From: Halovulum marinum
Lineage (GTDB): Bacteria; Pseudomonadota; Alphaproteobacteria; Rhodobacterales; Rhodobacteraceae
Reading direction: 5' to 3'
Assembly: GCF_009697225.1 (NCBI RefSeq)
Contig: NZ_WIND01000001.1
Location: 558,001-622,000, forward strand
DNA length: 64,000 nt
A program made the translations under genes and the position numbers. Below, piece by piece: positions 52,899 to 61,065 of this stretch. The notes under the pieces are model-generated. The model was not told where the DNA came from and did no database searches. It saw only the letters and a list, made by a program, of their open reading frames with translations. Position 1 is the stretch's first letter, and every line of letters starts with the position of its first letter.

Positions 52899-53933
52899 TC
52901 AGCCATCACCGTGCGTTGAGTCCTCGCCGTTCAGCGGCTTGACGTAAAGCTCGTCCACCAGGATCATCCCGACCACCGCCAGCGGCGCGCTCAGGATCAC
53001 GCCGGCGATGCCGAACAGCGCGCCGACCGCGACCAGCGACAGCAGGAACACCGCGGGCGGCACGTTCGCCACGCTGCGCTCGATCAGCGGCATCAGCAGG
53101 TTCGACTCCACCTGCTGCAGTCCGAGATACAGCGCCACCGTCCACAGGAAGGTGCTGCCGCCCATCGTCGCCGCCAGCACCAGCGCCGGAACCGAGGCCG
53201 CGATCGGCCCGATCACCGGCACGAACTCCAGCATCCCGGCGATCAGCCCCAGCGCCAGCGGCGCGGGCAGGCCGATTGCCCAGGCGCCCAGCGCCACCCC
53301 GGTGCCGATCGTCAGCATCGCCACCAGTTGTCCCAGCACCCAGGCCCGCAGCCCGGCGCCGGCGCTCTCCAGCCCGTGCGCCACCCGCGCCTGCTGCGCC
53401 GGCGGAAACAGCCGCACGGTGCCGCGCCGGTACCTGTCGGGGGACACCGCCAGGAACACCCCGGCCAGCACCACCAGTACCAGCGCCGAGACCGCGGCCA
53501 GCAGCGCCGTCGACCATTCCGTCAGCTTGGCGGCGGCCTGCTGCATCATCTCGCCGGTGGGCAGCGCGTTGTCCGGCATTACCTCGCCGATCCGGTCCTC
53601 CAGCTCCTCCAGCGCCTGCGGCAACTGCTCGACCAGATTGCCCAGCTGTACCGAGAACGACGGCCAGATCGCCCACAGCGCGCCCGAGATCGCCGCCACG
53701 ATCGCCAGCGCCGCCAGCGCCACCGCCGCCAGGTGCGGCATTCCGGTCCGCCGGCGCAGCGGCCGCGCCAGGCTCAGGATCACGGTGGCGACGATCGCCC
53801 CGCCAAAGCCGATCAGCAGCGCCTGCCGCACCTTCCAGAGCAGCAGCGCCAGCGCGATCAGCGCGATGGCGGTGACCATCTCGCGGATGAAGCGGCGTTC
53901 GGTTGTGCGGGGGGCGGCGGGGTCTTTCATCAC
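52899..53933 (-). CDS. AI-2E family transporter (PerM/YdiK type)
   Basis: Integral membrane protein of 344 residues with about eight helices, of the family first linked to autoinducer-2 export but functionally diverse. The conserved half is GLIAGMLEFVPVIGPIAASVPALVLA followed by LGLQQVESNLLMPLIERSVANVPPA, the family hallmark. A large soluble loop (about residues 90-140, LGNLVEQLPQALEELEDRIG) lies between helices 3 and 4. Some members are Na+/H+ antiporters, so the name should not be read as a substrate call. It follows smc on the same strand behind a terminator hairpin. Confidence 0.88.
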   Translation of the reverse strand: MMKDPAAPRTTERRFIREMVTAIALIALALLLWKVRQALLIGFGGAIVATVILSLARPLRRRTGMPHLAAVALAALAIVAAISGALWAIWPSFSVQLGNLVEQLPQALEELEDRIGEVMPDNALPTGEMMQQAAAKLTEWSTALLAAVSALVLVVLAGVFLAVSPDRYRRGTVRLFPPAQQARVAHGLESAGAGLRAWVLGQLVAMLTIGTGVALGAWAIGLPAPLALGLIAGMLEFVPVIGPIAASVPALVLAATMGGSTFLWTVALYLGLQQVESNLLMPLIERSVANVPPAVFLLSLVAVGALFGIAGVILSAPLAVVGMILVDELYVKPLNGEDSTHGDG

Positions 53934-53940
53934 GGCAAAC

Positions 53941-53970
53941 GCGCGGCCGGCGCAAGCGTTCCGGCCGCGC
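53941..53970 (-). terminator. Hairpin between smc and the AI-2E-family gene
   Basis: GCGCGGCCGG (53941-53950) pairs perfectly with CCGGCCGCGC (53961-53970) around a 10-nt loop. On the minus strand it is followed by GTTTGCC. It probably ends or attenuates the smc transcript. Confidence 0.55.
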
Positions 53971-53976
53971 GACGTC

Positions 53977-56900
53977 TCAGGCGTCGACCAGCGCCTCGGC
54001 CCGCGCCAGATCGACCGAGACCAGCTGGCTGACCCCCTGCTCGGCCATGGTGACGCCGAACAGCCGGTCCATCCGGCTCATCGTCACCGCGTGGTGGGTG
54101 ATGATCAGGAACCGGGTCCGCGTGCGCCGGGTCATCTCGTCCAGCAGGTCGCAGAACCGGGTGACGTTGGCGTCGTCCAGCGGCGCGTCGACCTCGTCCA
54201 GCACGCAGATCGGGCTGGGGTTGGCCAGGAACACCGCGAAGATCAGGCTCATCGCGGTCAGCGTCTGCTCGCCGCCCGACAGCAGGCTCAGCGTCGACAG
54301 CTTCTTGCCCGGCGGCTGGCACATGATCTCCAGCCCGGCGTCCAGCGGGTCCTCGCTTTCGACCAGCACCAGATTGGCGTCTCCGCCGCCGAACAGGGTG
54401 CGGAACAGGGTCGAGAAATTGGCGTTCACCTCCTCGAACGCGGCCAGCAGCCGGTGCCGCCCCTCGCGGTTCAGGTTGGCGATGCCGGTGCGCAGCTTGC
54501 CGACCGCCTCCTCCAGGTCGGCCTTCTCGGCGGCCAGGGTCTCGAACTCGGTGCGCACCTCCGCGGCGTCCTCCTCGGCGCGCAGGTTCACTGCGCCCAG
54601 CGCGTCGCGCTGCCGGGCCAGGCGCGCCGCCTCGATCTCCAGCGCCTCGCTGTCGGGCATCGCGTCCGGGGTGGCGTCGAGCGCCTCCAGCAGCGTCTCG
54701 GGGGTCTTGTCCTGCTCCTCGGCGATGCGCTCGGCGGCGGCCTCGACGCGGCCGGCGGCGGCCTCGGCCAGCGCCTCGGCCCGCGCCCGGCCCTCGCGCG
54801 CCTCCGAGGCCGCGCGCTCGGCGGCGCGCTCGGCGGCCTCGGCCTCGCGCAGCGCGGTTTCGCCCGCCGCCAGCGCGTCGGCGGCGGCGCGGCAACGGTC
54901 CTCGGCGCCGGTGATCAGCTCGACCAGCCTGGCGCGCTCCTCGAGGATCCGCTCGGGCACCGCCTGCGCCTCTTCCAGCGCCTCGGCGTGCGCCTCGATC
55001 CGCGCGGCCAGGTCCAGGCTGCGGCTCTCGGCGGTCTCCAGCCGCGCCCGCCAGCCGGACAGCTCCTTGGCCACGGACTGCGCCCGCGCCTTGCGCTGGT
55101 CGATCTCGCGGCGCAGATCGTCCAGCGCCTGCCGCGCCTCCAACATCGTCGCCCGCGCGCCCTCGACCGCGGTGCGGCGGTCCTCGAGCGTGGCGCGGGC
55201 GCTGTCCAGATCCTCCAGCCCGTCGCGCGCGGCGTGCGCCTCGGCGATCGCCTCCTCGGCCTCGGCCAGATCCTCGGCACGGCGAGCGCGGGCGTGCGCC
55301 ACCGTCTCCAGCCGGCCCTGCAGCGTGGTCTCGGCGCTTTCCGCCTGCCCGGCGGCGCGCTGCGCCTGGCTCCAGGCGGCCTCGGCCTCCTTGCGGGCGC
55401 GGCGGGCGGCGGCCTCGGCGGCCTGCGCGGCCTCCAGCGCGGCGCGGGCGTCGTCGTGCGCCGCGCGCGCCGTCCCGGCCCTGGCCTCGGCCTCGTCCAG
55501 CTGCGCCTGCAGCGCGCGCAGCCGGTTCTGCTGCTGCAATCGCAGCGCCGCGGTCGAGGGCGCGTCCTCGGCCCGCACGGAATAGCCGTCCCAGCGCCAC
55601 AGGTCGCCCTCGCGGCTGACCAGCCGCTGCCCCGGCGCAAGCCGCGCCTGCAGCCGCGGGCCGTCCTCGCGCGCGACCAGCCCGACATGCGCCAGCCGCC
55701 GCGCCAGCACCGCGGGCGCCTCGACATGCCCGGCCAGCGGCGCGGCGCCGTCCGGCAGCCCCGCCGAATCCCCAGCCGCATCCCCCGCCGCGACCAGACG
55801 CCAGCCGCTGCGGCCGTCGCCGTCGACCTCGGGCGCCTTCAGATCGTCGCCCAGCGCCGCGCCCAGCGCGGCCTCGAAGCCCGGATCGGCGCGCACGCTG
55901 TCCAGCACCTGCGGGCCCTCGCCCTTCTCGCGCTCCAGCAGCCGCCGCAGCGCCGAGACCTCGGCCCCCAGCGCCGACACCGCGCCGTCCGCCTCGGCCC
56001 GTGCGCCGCGCGCCGCGGCCTCGCCCGCCTGGGCGTCGGCGCGGTCGGCCTCGGCCTCGGCCAGCATGTCCTCGGCGCGGGCGGCCTGCTCCTGCGCCGC
56101 CTCCAGCCGGTCCTCGGCGGCGGCGCGCGCCCCGGCGGCGGCGTCCAGCTCGCCGCGCAGCCTTTGCTCGGCGGCCTCGGCGTCCTGCAGCTCGCCCGCC
56201 ATGCGCCGGGCCTGGCTTTCGGCATCGGCCACCCGGCGCTCGGCCGACTGGTGCCGGGCGGCAAGGCGGGCGGTATCCTCGGTCAGCTGGTCCAGCCCGG
56301 CTTCCTGCGCCTTCAGCGCGGCGGCGGTGGCGCGGGCGTGGCCCTCGGCGGCGTCCAGTGCCGCGTCCTGCCCGGCCGAGGCCTTCTCGATCGCCGCCTT
56401 CTCCCAGTCCAGCTCGGTGATGCGCTCGTTGGCGTCGCGGTTCAGCCCCTGCTCGCGCTCGGCGTCGCGGGTCAGCTGCTCGATCTGGGCGCGGGTCTTG
56501 CGCACCTCCTCGCGGGCGCGGGCCTCGCGCTCGTCCAGCTGGTCGCGGGCGACGAGCTGGCGCTGCATGACGGCGTTGGCGACGGCCTCTTCCTCGCGCA
56601 GGGGCGGCACGGCGGCATCGGCCTGCTCGCGCGCGGCGGCGGCGCGGGCGGCCTCGGTCTGCGCCCGGCCGGCCAGCGTCACCGCCGCGGTCAACGCGGC
56701 GGCGGCGGCGGCGCGCTCGGCCTCGGCCTCCTGCCAGCGCCGGTACAGCAGCATGCCCTCGGCCACCCGCAGCGCCGCCGAGATCTCGCGGTAGCGCCGC
56801 GCCTGCCGCACCTGCTTCTCCAGCGCGCCCAGCTGGGCGCGCAGCGCCTCCAGCACGTCCTCGACCCGCGCCAGGTTGGTTTCGGTGCCCTTCAGCTTCA

Positions 56901-57444
56901 GCTCGGCCTCATGCCGCCGCTGGTACAGCCCCGAGATCCCGGCGGCCTCTTCCAGGATCCGCCGCCGCGCCTTCGGCTTGGCGTTGATCAGCTCGGAAAT
57001 CTGTCCCTGCCGCACCAGCGCCGGCGAATGCGCGCCGGTCGAGGCGTCGGCGAACAGCATCTGCACGTCGCGCGCCCGTGCCTCCTTGCCGTTGGTCTTG
57101 TAGGCCGAGCCGGCGTCGCGGGTGATCCGGCGCACGATCTCAAGGTTGTCCTGGTCGTTGAACCCGGCCGGCGCCAGCCGGTCGGTGTTGTCCAGGTGCA
57201 GCGTCACCTCGGCGTAGTTCCGCGCCGGGCGGCTGGCGGCGCCGGCGAAGATCACGTCCTCCATGCCGCCGCCGCGCATCGCCGTCGGGCGGTTCTCGCC
57301 CATCACCCAGCGCAAGGCTTCCAGCAGGTTGGACTTGCCGCAGCCGTTCGGGCCCACCACCCCGGTCAGCCCCGGCGCGATGTGCAGCTCCGTCGGATCG
57401 ACGAAGCTCTTGAATCCCAGCAAGCGTAGCTTGGTGAACTGCAT
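53977..57444 (-). CDS. smc: Chromosome segregation protein SMC
   Basis: Condensin ATPase that organises and segregates the chromosome with ScpA and ScpB. The 1155-residue protein has Walker A GPNGCGKS (residues 31-38), a long coiled coil, a hinge near the middle (about residues 500-620, from LLEREKGEGPQVLDSVRADP to GQRLVSREGDLWRWDGYS), a second coiled coil, and the signature LSLLSGGEQTLTAMS with Walker B PICVLDEVDAPLDDANV near the end. The coils are extremely Ala/Arg/Glu-rich, which produces long open frames on the opposite strand. Start MQFTKLRLLGFKSFVDP is canonical. Confidence 0.97.
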   Translation of the reverse strand: MQFTKLRLLGFKSFVDPTELHIAPGLTGVVGPNGCGKSNLLEALRWVMGENRPTAMRGGGMEDVIFAGAASRPARNYAEVTLHLDNTDRLAPAGFNDQDNLEIVRRITRDAGSAYKTNGKEARARDVQMLFADASTGAHSPALVRQGQISELINAKPKARRRILEEAAGISGLYQRRHEAELKLKGTETNLARVEDVLEALRAQLGALEKQVRQARRYREISAALRVAEGMLLYRRWQEAEAERAAAAAALTAAVTLAGRAQTEAARAAAAREQADAAVPPLREEEAVANAVMQRQLVARDQLDEREARAREEVRKTRAQIEQLTRDAEREQGLNRDANERITELDWEKAAIEKASAGQDAALDAAEGHARATAAALKAQEAGLDQLTEDTARLAARHQSAERRVADAESQARRMAGELQDAEAAEQRLRGELDAAAGARAAAEDRLEAAQEQAARAEDMLAEAEADRADAQAGEAAARGARAEADGAVSALGAEVSALRRLLEREKGEGPQVLDSVRADPGFEAALGAALGDDLKAPEVDGDGRSGWRLVAAGDAAGDSAGLPDGAAPLAGHVEAPAVLARRLAHVGLVAREDGPRLQARLAPGQRLVSREGDLWRWDGYSVRAEDAPSTAALRLQQQNRLRALQAQLDEAEARAGTARAAHDDARAALEAAQAAEAAARRARKEAEAAWSQAQRAAGQAESAETTLQGRLETVAHARARRAEDLAEAEEAIAEAHAARDGLEDLDSARATLEDRRTAVEGARATMLEARQALDDLRREIDQRKARAQSVAKELSGWRARLETAESRSLDLAARIEAHAEALEEAQAVPERILEERARLVELITGAEDRCRAAADALAAGETALREAEAAERAAERAASEAREGRARAEALAEAAAGRVEAAAERIAEEQDKTPETLLEALDATPDAMPDSEALEIEAARLARQRDALGAVNLRAEEDAAEVRTEFETLAAEKADLEEAVGKLRTGIANLNREGRHRLLAAFEEVNANFSTLFRTLFGGGDANLVLVESEDPLDAGLEIMCQPPGKKLSTLSLLSGGEQTLTAMSLIFAVFLANPSPICVLDEVDAPLDDANVTRFCDLLDEMTRRTRTRFLIITHHAVTMSRMDRLFGVTMAEQGVSQLVSVDLARAEALVDA

Positions 57445-57611
57445 CTGCGGTGGTGGCCCTGCTCTGCCCCGTGGTCCGGCGCTCTGCGCCTGTGCCGATT
57501 CCGGCCTGACGGGCAGGTTCCGACGACCGGCCGCGCGAGTCAACCCTGCGCACACATGATCTGGCAGGGCCCTGCCGTCCGCCCACAAGATATCCGCCAC
57601 GGCGAGGTGAT

Positions 57612-57659
57612 TTGGATCTTCCCGGCGGGCTGCCTATCTGTTTCGAAGGGGCTTCGAAA
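57612..57659 (+). promoter_or_regulatory. Promoter and inverted-repeat operator of the flavin reductase gene
   Basis: TTGGAT (57612-57617) and TATCTG (57635-57640) are 17 bp apart. Immediately after the -10 a perfect 8-bp inverted repeat with 3-bp spacer, TTTCGAAG-GGG-CTTCGAAA (57641-57659), covers the likely transcription start. Its right arm runs into the AAGGACAGG ribosome-binding site. It could be a repressor operator or a hairpin that hides the ribosome-binding site. Confidence 0.55.
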
Positions 57660-57672
57660 GGACAGGACCGAC

Positions 57673-58224
57673 ATGAATTACACGCCACGCCTGCTGGGGA
57701 TCTCGGGTGCACTGCGCAAGGCGTCGAGCAACACCATGCTGGTGCACGAGGCCGCCCGCGCCTTCGGGCACTGCCAGCTGACCGTCGCCGACATCCGCTT
57801 TCCGCTCTACGACCGCGACCTCGAGGACGCCGAGGGCATCCCGCCCGCGGTGCGGACGCTGGTCGAGCAGGCAAGGGCGGCGGATGCCATCGTGATCTCG
57901 ACGCCGGAGTACAACAAGAACCTGCCGGGCGTGCTGAAGAACGCGCTGGACTGGTTCAGCCGCGACGACATCACCGCGATGCGCGACGTGCCGCTGGCGA
58001 TCGTGTCCTCGGCGGCCGGGCGCGCGGGCGGCGAGCGCTCGCAGTTCTCGCTGCGGCACTGCCTGGTGCCGTTCCGGCCGCGCGTGCTGCAGGGCCCCGA
58101 GGTGATGATCGCCGGCGCCGCGAAGGCGTTCGACGAGAACGGCCGGCTGACCGATCCGCGCAGCTTCGAGCTGCTGCAGCAGCTGATGGGCCAGTTGCGG
58201 CAGGAGATGGCGCTGGCCGCCTGA
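57673..58224 (+). CDS. NADPH-dependent FMN reductase family protein
   Basis: Flavodoxin-like quinone or FMN reductase of 183 residues. The FMN phosphate loop is ISGALRKASSNTMLVHE near the start, and the conserved STPEYNKNLPGVLKNALDW segment forms the flavin-ring site. Relatives such as ChrR and YieF reduce quinones, chromate or azo dyes and protect against oxidative stress. It stands alone, divergent from smc, with a promoter and an inverted repeat that suggest inducible control. The start is the ATG giving MNYTPRLLGI. Confidence 0.88.
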   Translation: MNYTPRLLGISGALRKASSNTMLVHEAARAFGHCQLTVADIRFPLYDRDLEDAEGIPPAVRTLVEQARAADAIVISTPEYNKNLPGVLKNALDWFSRDDITAMRDVPLAIVSSAAGRAGGERSQFSLRHCLVPFRPRVLQGPEVMIAGAAKAFDENGRLTDPRSFELLQQLMGQLRQEMALAA

Positions 58225-58236
58225 CCCGGCTGGCGG

Positions 58237-59328
58237 TCAGGCGCGGATCTGCGCCGCCGCGGCGAAATCCGCGGGCAGGTCCGGCGCGCCGCCCGCGATC
58301 ATGTCGGCCAGGGTCTCGGCCACCAGCGGTGCGAGGCCGAAGCCGATCTTGAACCCGCCCAGCGCCGCAAGCACCCCCGGCAGGCCGGGCACCGGGCCCA
58401 GCATCGGGTCGGGGCGCGGCGCGCGCGGCCGGATGCCGGCCCAGCGCTCGCGCACCGGGGCGTCGGCCAGCGCCGGCACCAGCGCGCGGGCGCGGGCGAT
58501 CACCGCCTCGAGCCGCGCGTCCGGCGCCGGGTCGGCCCACCGGTTCTCCGAGGTCGAGCCGACCGCGACCAGTCCGCCGGGTTGCGGCACCACGTAGATC
58601 CCGTCGGCGAAGACCAGCGGCGCGGCGGCCGGGGTATCGGCCTGCAACAGCGCCGCCTGCCCCTTGACGCCGCGCCCCCCGGCGATGCCCAGCAGGCCGA
58701 AGCCGGCAACGCCCGCGGCGACCACCACGGTACCGGCGCGGACGGTGCCGGCGTCGGTGGACACCATGCCGGGGGCAAGCGCGCGGACCGGCGTCGCTTC
58801 CCGGATCGCGCCCCCGGACAGGCGCACGGCCCGGGCCAGCGCGGCGCAGGCGGCGCGGGGAAACAGCCGCGCCGACAGCGTCTCGTGGACCGCGCCGAAC
58901 GGCGCCGCGGCCAGCCAGCCGGGTACGGTCTCGACCACCTGCCAGCGGGCCTGCGCGCCCCAGTTCCGCGCCGCCTCGGCGGCGCGGGCCTCGGCCTGGT
59001 CGCGCGCGGCGGCGTCTTGCAACGGCATCAGCCGGCCGCAGGCGGCATAGCCGGTGGCCAGCCCGGTCCCGGTCTCGAGCGCGGGCCAGTAGCGGCGGCC
59101 CGCCAGCAGCGCGCGCAGCTGGAACGCCTTCTTCCCGGTCCAGCGGTCAGGGGCGTGCGGCGACAACGCGCCGACCACCCCGCCCGAGGCGCCGGCGGCG
59201 ACGGTGGCGGCCTCGAGCACGATCACCGACAGCCCGCGGGCCAGCGCCGCGCGGGCGGTGGCCAGGCCCCAGACCCCCGCGCCGACCACCGCGACGTCCC
59301 AGCGCCGGTTTCCGATTGCGCTTGCCAT
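58237..59328 (-). CDS. FAD-dependent oxidase, MnmC C-terminal-like
   Basis: A 363-residue DAO-family flavoprotein. The FAD motif VVGAGVWGLATARAALARG is followed by ATVAAGASGGVVGALSPHAPDRWTGKK, which resembles the oxidase domain of MnmC, and GFKIGFGLAPLVAETLADMI closes it. In Escherichia coli MnmC this domain removes carboxymethyl from cmnm5U34 of tRNA before methylation. Here the methyltransferase part (mnmD) is a separate gene on the opposite strand, 43 bp away, which suggests a split MnmC. A glycine oxidase or ThiO role is the main alternative. Confidence 0.75.
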   Translation of the reverse strand: MASAIGNRRWDVAVVGAGVWGLATARAALARGLSVIVLEAATVAAGASGGVVGALSPHAPDRWTGKKAFQLRALLAGRRYWPALETGTGLATGYAACGRLMPLQDAAARDQAEARAAEAARNWGAQARWQVVETVPGWLAAAPFGAVHETLSARLFPRAACAALARAVRLSGGAIREATPVRALAPGMVSTDAGTVRAGTVVVAAGVAGFGLLGIAGGRGVKGQAALLQADTPAAAPLVFADGIYVVPQPGGLVAVGSTSENRWADPAPDARLEAVIARARALVPALADAPVRERWAGIRPRAPRPDPMLGPVPGLPGVLAALGGFKIGFGLAPLVAETLADMIAGGAPDLPADFAAAAQIRA

Positions 59329-59371
59329 GTGGCCCCGTATGGTCGCCCCGTTCCGCATCCCGGGGTAGAGC

Positions 59372-60031
59372 ATGGATCAGGGGCAGCCGCCAAGCCTGGA
59401 CTGGCGCGACGGGGACACGCCGGTCTCGTCGCGGTTCGACGATCCGTATTTCTCGCTGACCGACGGCGCGGCCGAGTCGCGGCACGTGTTTCTGCACGGC
59501 AACGGCCTGCCCGGGCGGCTGCGCCCGGGTTTTCACGTCGCCGAGCTGGGCTTCGGCACCGGGCTGAACCTGGTGCTGACGGCGATGAGCGCCGCGGTGC
59601 CGGTGCGCTACACCGGGTTCGAGGCCTATCCGATGGCCGCCGGCGACGCCGCGCGGGCGCTGGCGCGCTGGCCCGCGGTCGCCCGGCATGCGGGGCCGAT
59701 GCTGGCGGCGCGGGCGCGGGGCGCGACCCGCTTCACCCTCGGCACGGTCGAGGCCGAGATCCTGGTTGGCGACGCGCGGCGGACCCTGCCGGGCTGGGAC
59801 GGCCGCGCCGACGCCTGGTACCTTGACGGCTTCAGCCCGGCGAAGAACCCCGAGCTGTGGGAGCCGGCGCTGCTGCGGGCGGTCGCCGCGCACACCGCGC
59901 CGGGCGGCAGCTTCGCCACCTACACCGCCGCCGGGCACATGCGGCGGGCGCTGGCGGCGGCCGGGTTCAGCGTGCAGCGCCTGCCCGGCTTCGGCCGCAA
60001 GCGCCACATGTCCGCCGGGGTGCTGGGATGA
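59372..60031 (+). CDS. mnmD: tRNA (mnm5s2U34) methyltransferase MnmD
   Basis: Stand-alone SAM-dependent methyltransferase of 219 residues that methylates nm5U34 of tRNA to mnm5U. The SAM motif is VAELGFGTGLNLVLTAM, and later the family-specific WYLDGFSPAKNPELWEPALL and a PGGSFATYTAAGHMRRAL segment appear. It matches the N-terminal half of MnmC. It overlaps the DMT transporter start by four bases. The FAD oxidase partner is divergent. Confidence 0.93.
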   Translation: MDQGQPPSLDWRDGDTPVSSRFDDPYFSLTDGAAESRHVFLHGNGLPGRLRPGFHVAELGFGTGLNLVLTAMSAAVPVRYTGFEAYPMAAGDAARALARWPAVARHAGPMLAARARGATRFTLGTVEAEILVGDARRTLPGWDGRADAWYLDGFSPAKNPELWEPALLRAVAAHTAPGGSFATYTAAGHMRRALAAAGFSVQRLPGFGRKRHMSAGVLG

Positions 60032-60939
60032 GCGACAACCCGCGGCTGGGGATCCTGCTGATGATCGCCACCACCATGGTGTTCGCGCTGCAGGACGCGT
60101 TCTCGCGCCACCTGGCCGAGACCTACAACGTGCTGACCGTGGTGCTGTTCCGCTACTGGTTCTTCGCCGCCTTCGTGATCGGCCGCAGCGCGCTCAGGCC
60201 CGGCGGCCTGCGGGCGGCGGCGCGCACCACGCAGCCGCTGCTGCAGATCTTCCGCGGCGTGCTGCTGGTCGCCGAGATCTGCGTCATGGTGCTGGCCTTC
60301 ACCCTGCTGGGGCTGGTGCAGAGCCACGCGATCTTCGCCTTCTATCCGCTGATCATCGCGATCCTGTCCGGCCCGGTGCTGGGCGAGAAGGTCGGCTGGC
60401 GGCGGCGGGCGGCGGTGGCGGTCGGCTTCGTCGGGGTGCTGATCATCCTGCGCCCGGGGCTGGCGGTGTTCGCCCCCGGCGCGCTGGTGGCGCTGACGGC
60501 GGCGGCGATGTTCGCGCTGTACGGGCTGCTGACGCGGATGGCGGCGCGGCGCGACAGCGCCGACACCAGCTTCTTCTACACCGGCGTCGCCGGCGCGGTG
60601 GCGATCAGCCTGGTGGCGCCGTTCTGGTGGGCGCCGATGCAGACGCCGCTGGACTGGTTCTGGATGGGCTGCCTGTGCCTGACCGGGGTGCTGGGGCATT
60701 TCCTGCTGATCAAGGCCTACGAGGCGACCGAGGCCAGCACCGTGCAGCCGTTCGCCTACCTGCAGCTGGTGTTCGGCGCCTCGATCGGGATCTTCGTGTT
60801 CGGCGAGACGCTGGAGTGGCCGGTGGCGGCGGGCGCGGCGGTGGTGATCGGCGCGGGCCTGTTCACCCTTTGGCGCGAGCGGGTGCGCGGGGCGCGGCCG
60901 CGCGGCGCGCGCGCGGCGCCGGGCGGCGTGGCACCGTGA
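60028..60939 (+). CDS. EamA (DMT) family transporter
   Basis: A 303-residue membrane protein with ten predicted helices and two EamA repeats (MIATTMVFALQDAFSRHLAE entry; SHAIFAFYPLIIAILSGPVLGEKV and STVQPFAYLQLVFGASIGIF signatures). Substrate unknown. It is coupled to mnmD by an ATGA overlap; a functional link is not implied by the families. The stop codon lies inside a short inverted repeat (GTGAAATC-GGCG-GATTTCAC, 60934-60953). Confidence 0.85.
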   Translation: MSDNPRLGILLMIATTMVFALQDAFSRHLAETYNVLTVVLFRYWFFAAFVIGRSALRPGGLRAAARTTQPLLQIFRGVLLVAEICVMVLAFTLLGLVQSHAIFAFYPLIIAILSGPVLGEKVGWRRRAAVAVGFVGVLIILRPGLAVFAPGALVALTAAAMFALYGLLTRMAARRDSADTSFFYTGVAGAVAISLVAPFWWAPMQTPLDWFWMGCLCLTGVLGHFLLIKAYEATEASTVQPFAYLQLVFGASIGIFVFGETLEWPVAAGAAVVIGAGLFTLWRERVRGARPRGARAAPGGVAP

Positions 60940-60953
60940 AATCGGCGGATTTC
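60934..60953. repeat. Inverted repeat over the DMT stop codon
   Basis: GTGAAATC (60934-60941) pairs with GATTTCAC (60946-60953) around GGCG. It lies between the convergent DMT transporter and slt genes. It has no U-run; it may be a weak attenuator for either strand. Confidence 0.5.
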
Positions 60954-61002
60954 ACCGTGAAAGCCCCCTCAACCCGCTGATCCAAAAGAGCTTTCATCTC
61001 CG

Positions 61003-61046
61003 AAAACTTCGTTAACGGCGCCCGCGCCGGGCCGAACCGGCGCGGG
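61003..61046 (-). terminator. Possible terminator of slt
   Basis: CCCGCGCCGG (61021-61030) pairs perfectly with CCGGCGCGGG (61037-61046) around GCCGAA. On the minus strand TTTT lies about 14 nt past the stem, so termination would be weak. Confidence 0.35.
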
Positions 61047-61065
61047 TCGGCGTGCCGGGCCGGGC

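Noticed and set aside
53008-57429. Plus-strand open frame of more than 1,400 codons opposite smc and the AI-2E-family gene
   Set aside because: It is a mirror of the Ala/Arg/Glu-rich coding strand in a high-GC genome: low-complexity Arg/Gln/Gly translation and no domain signatures, while both minus-strand genes are unmistakable.
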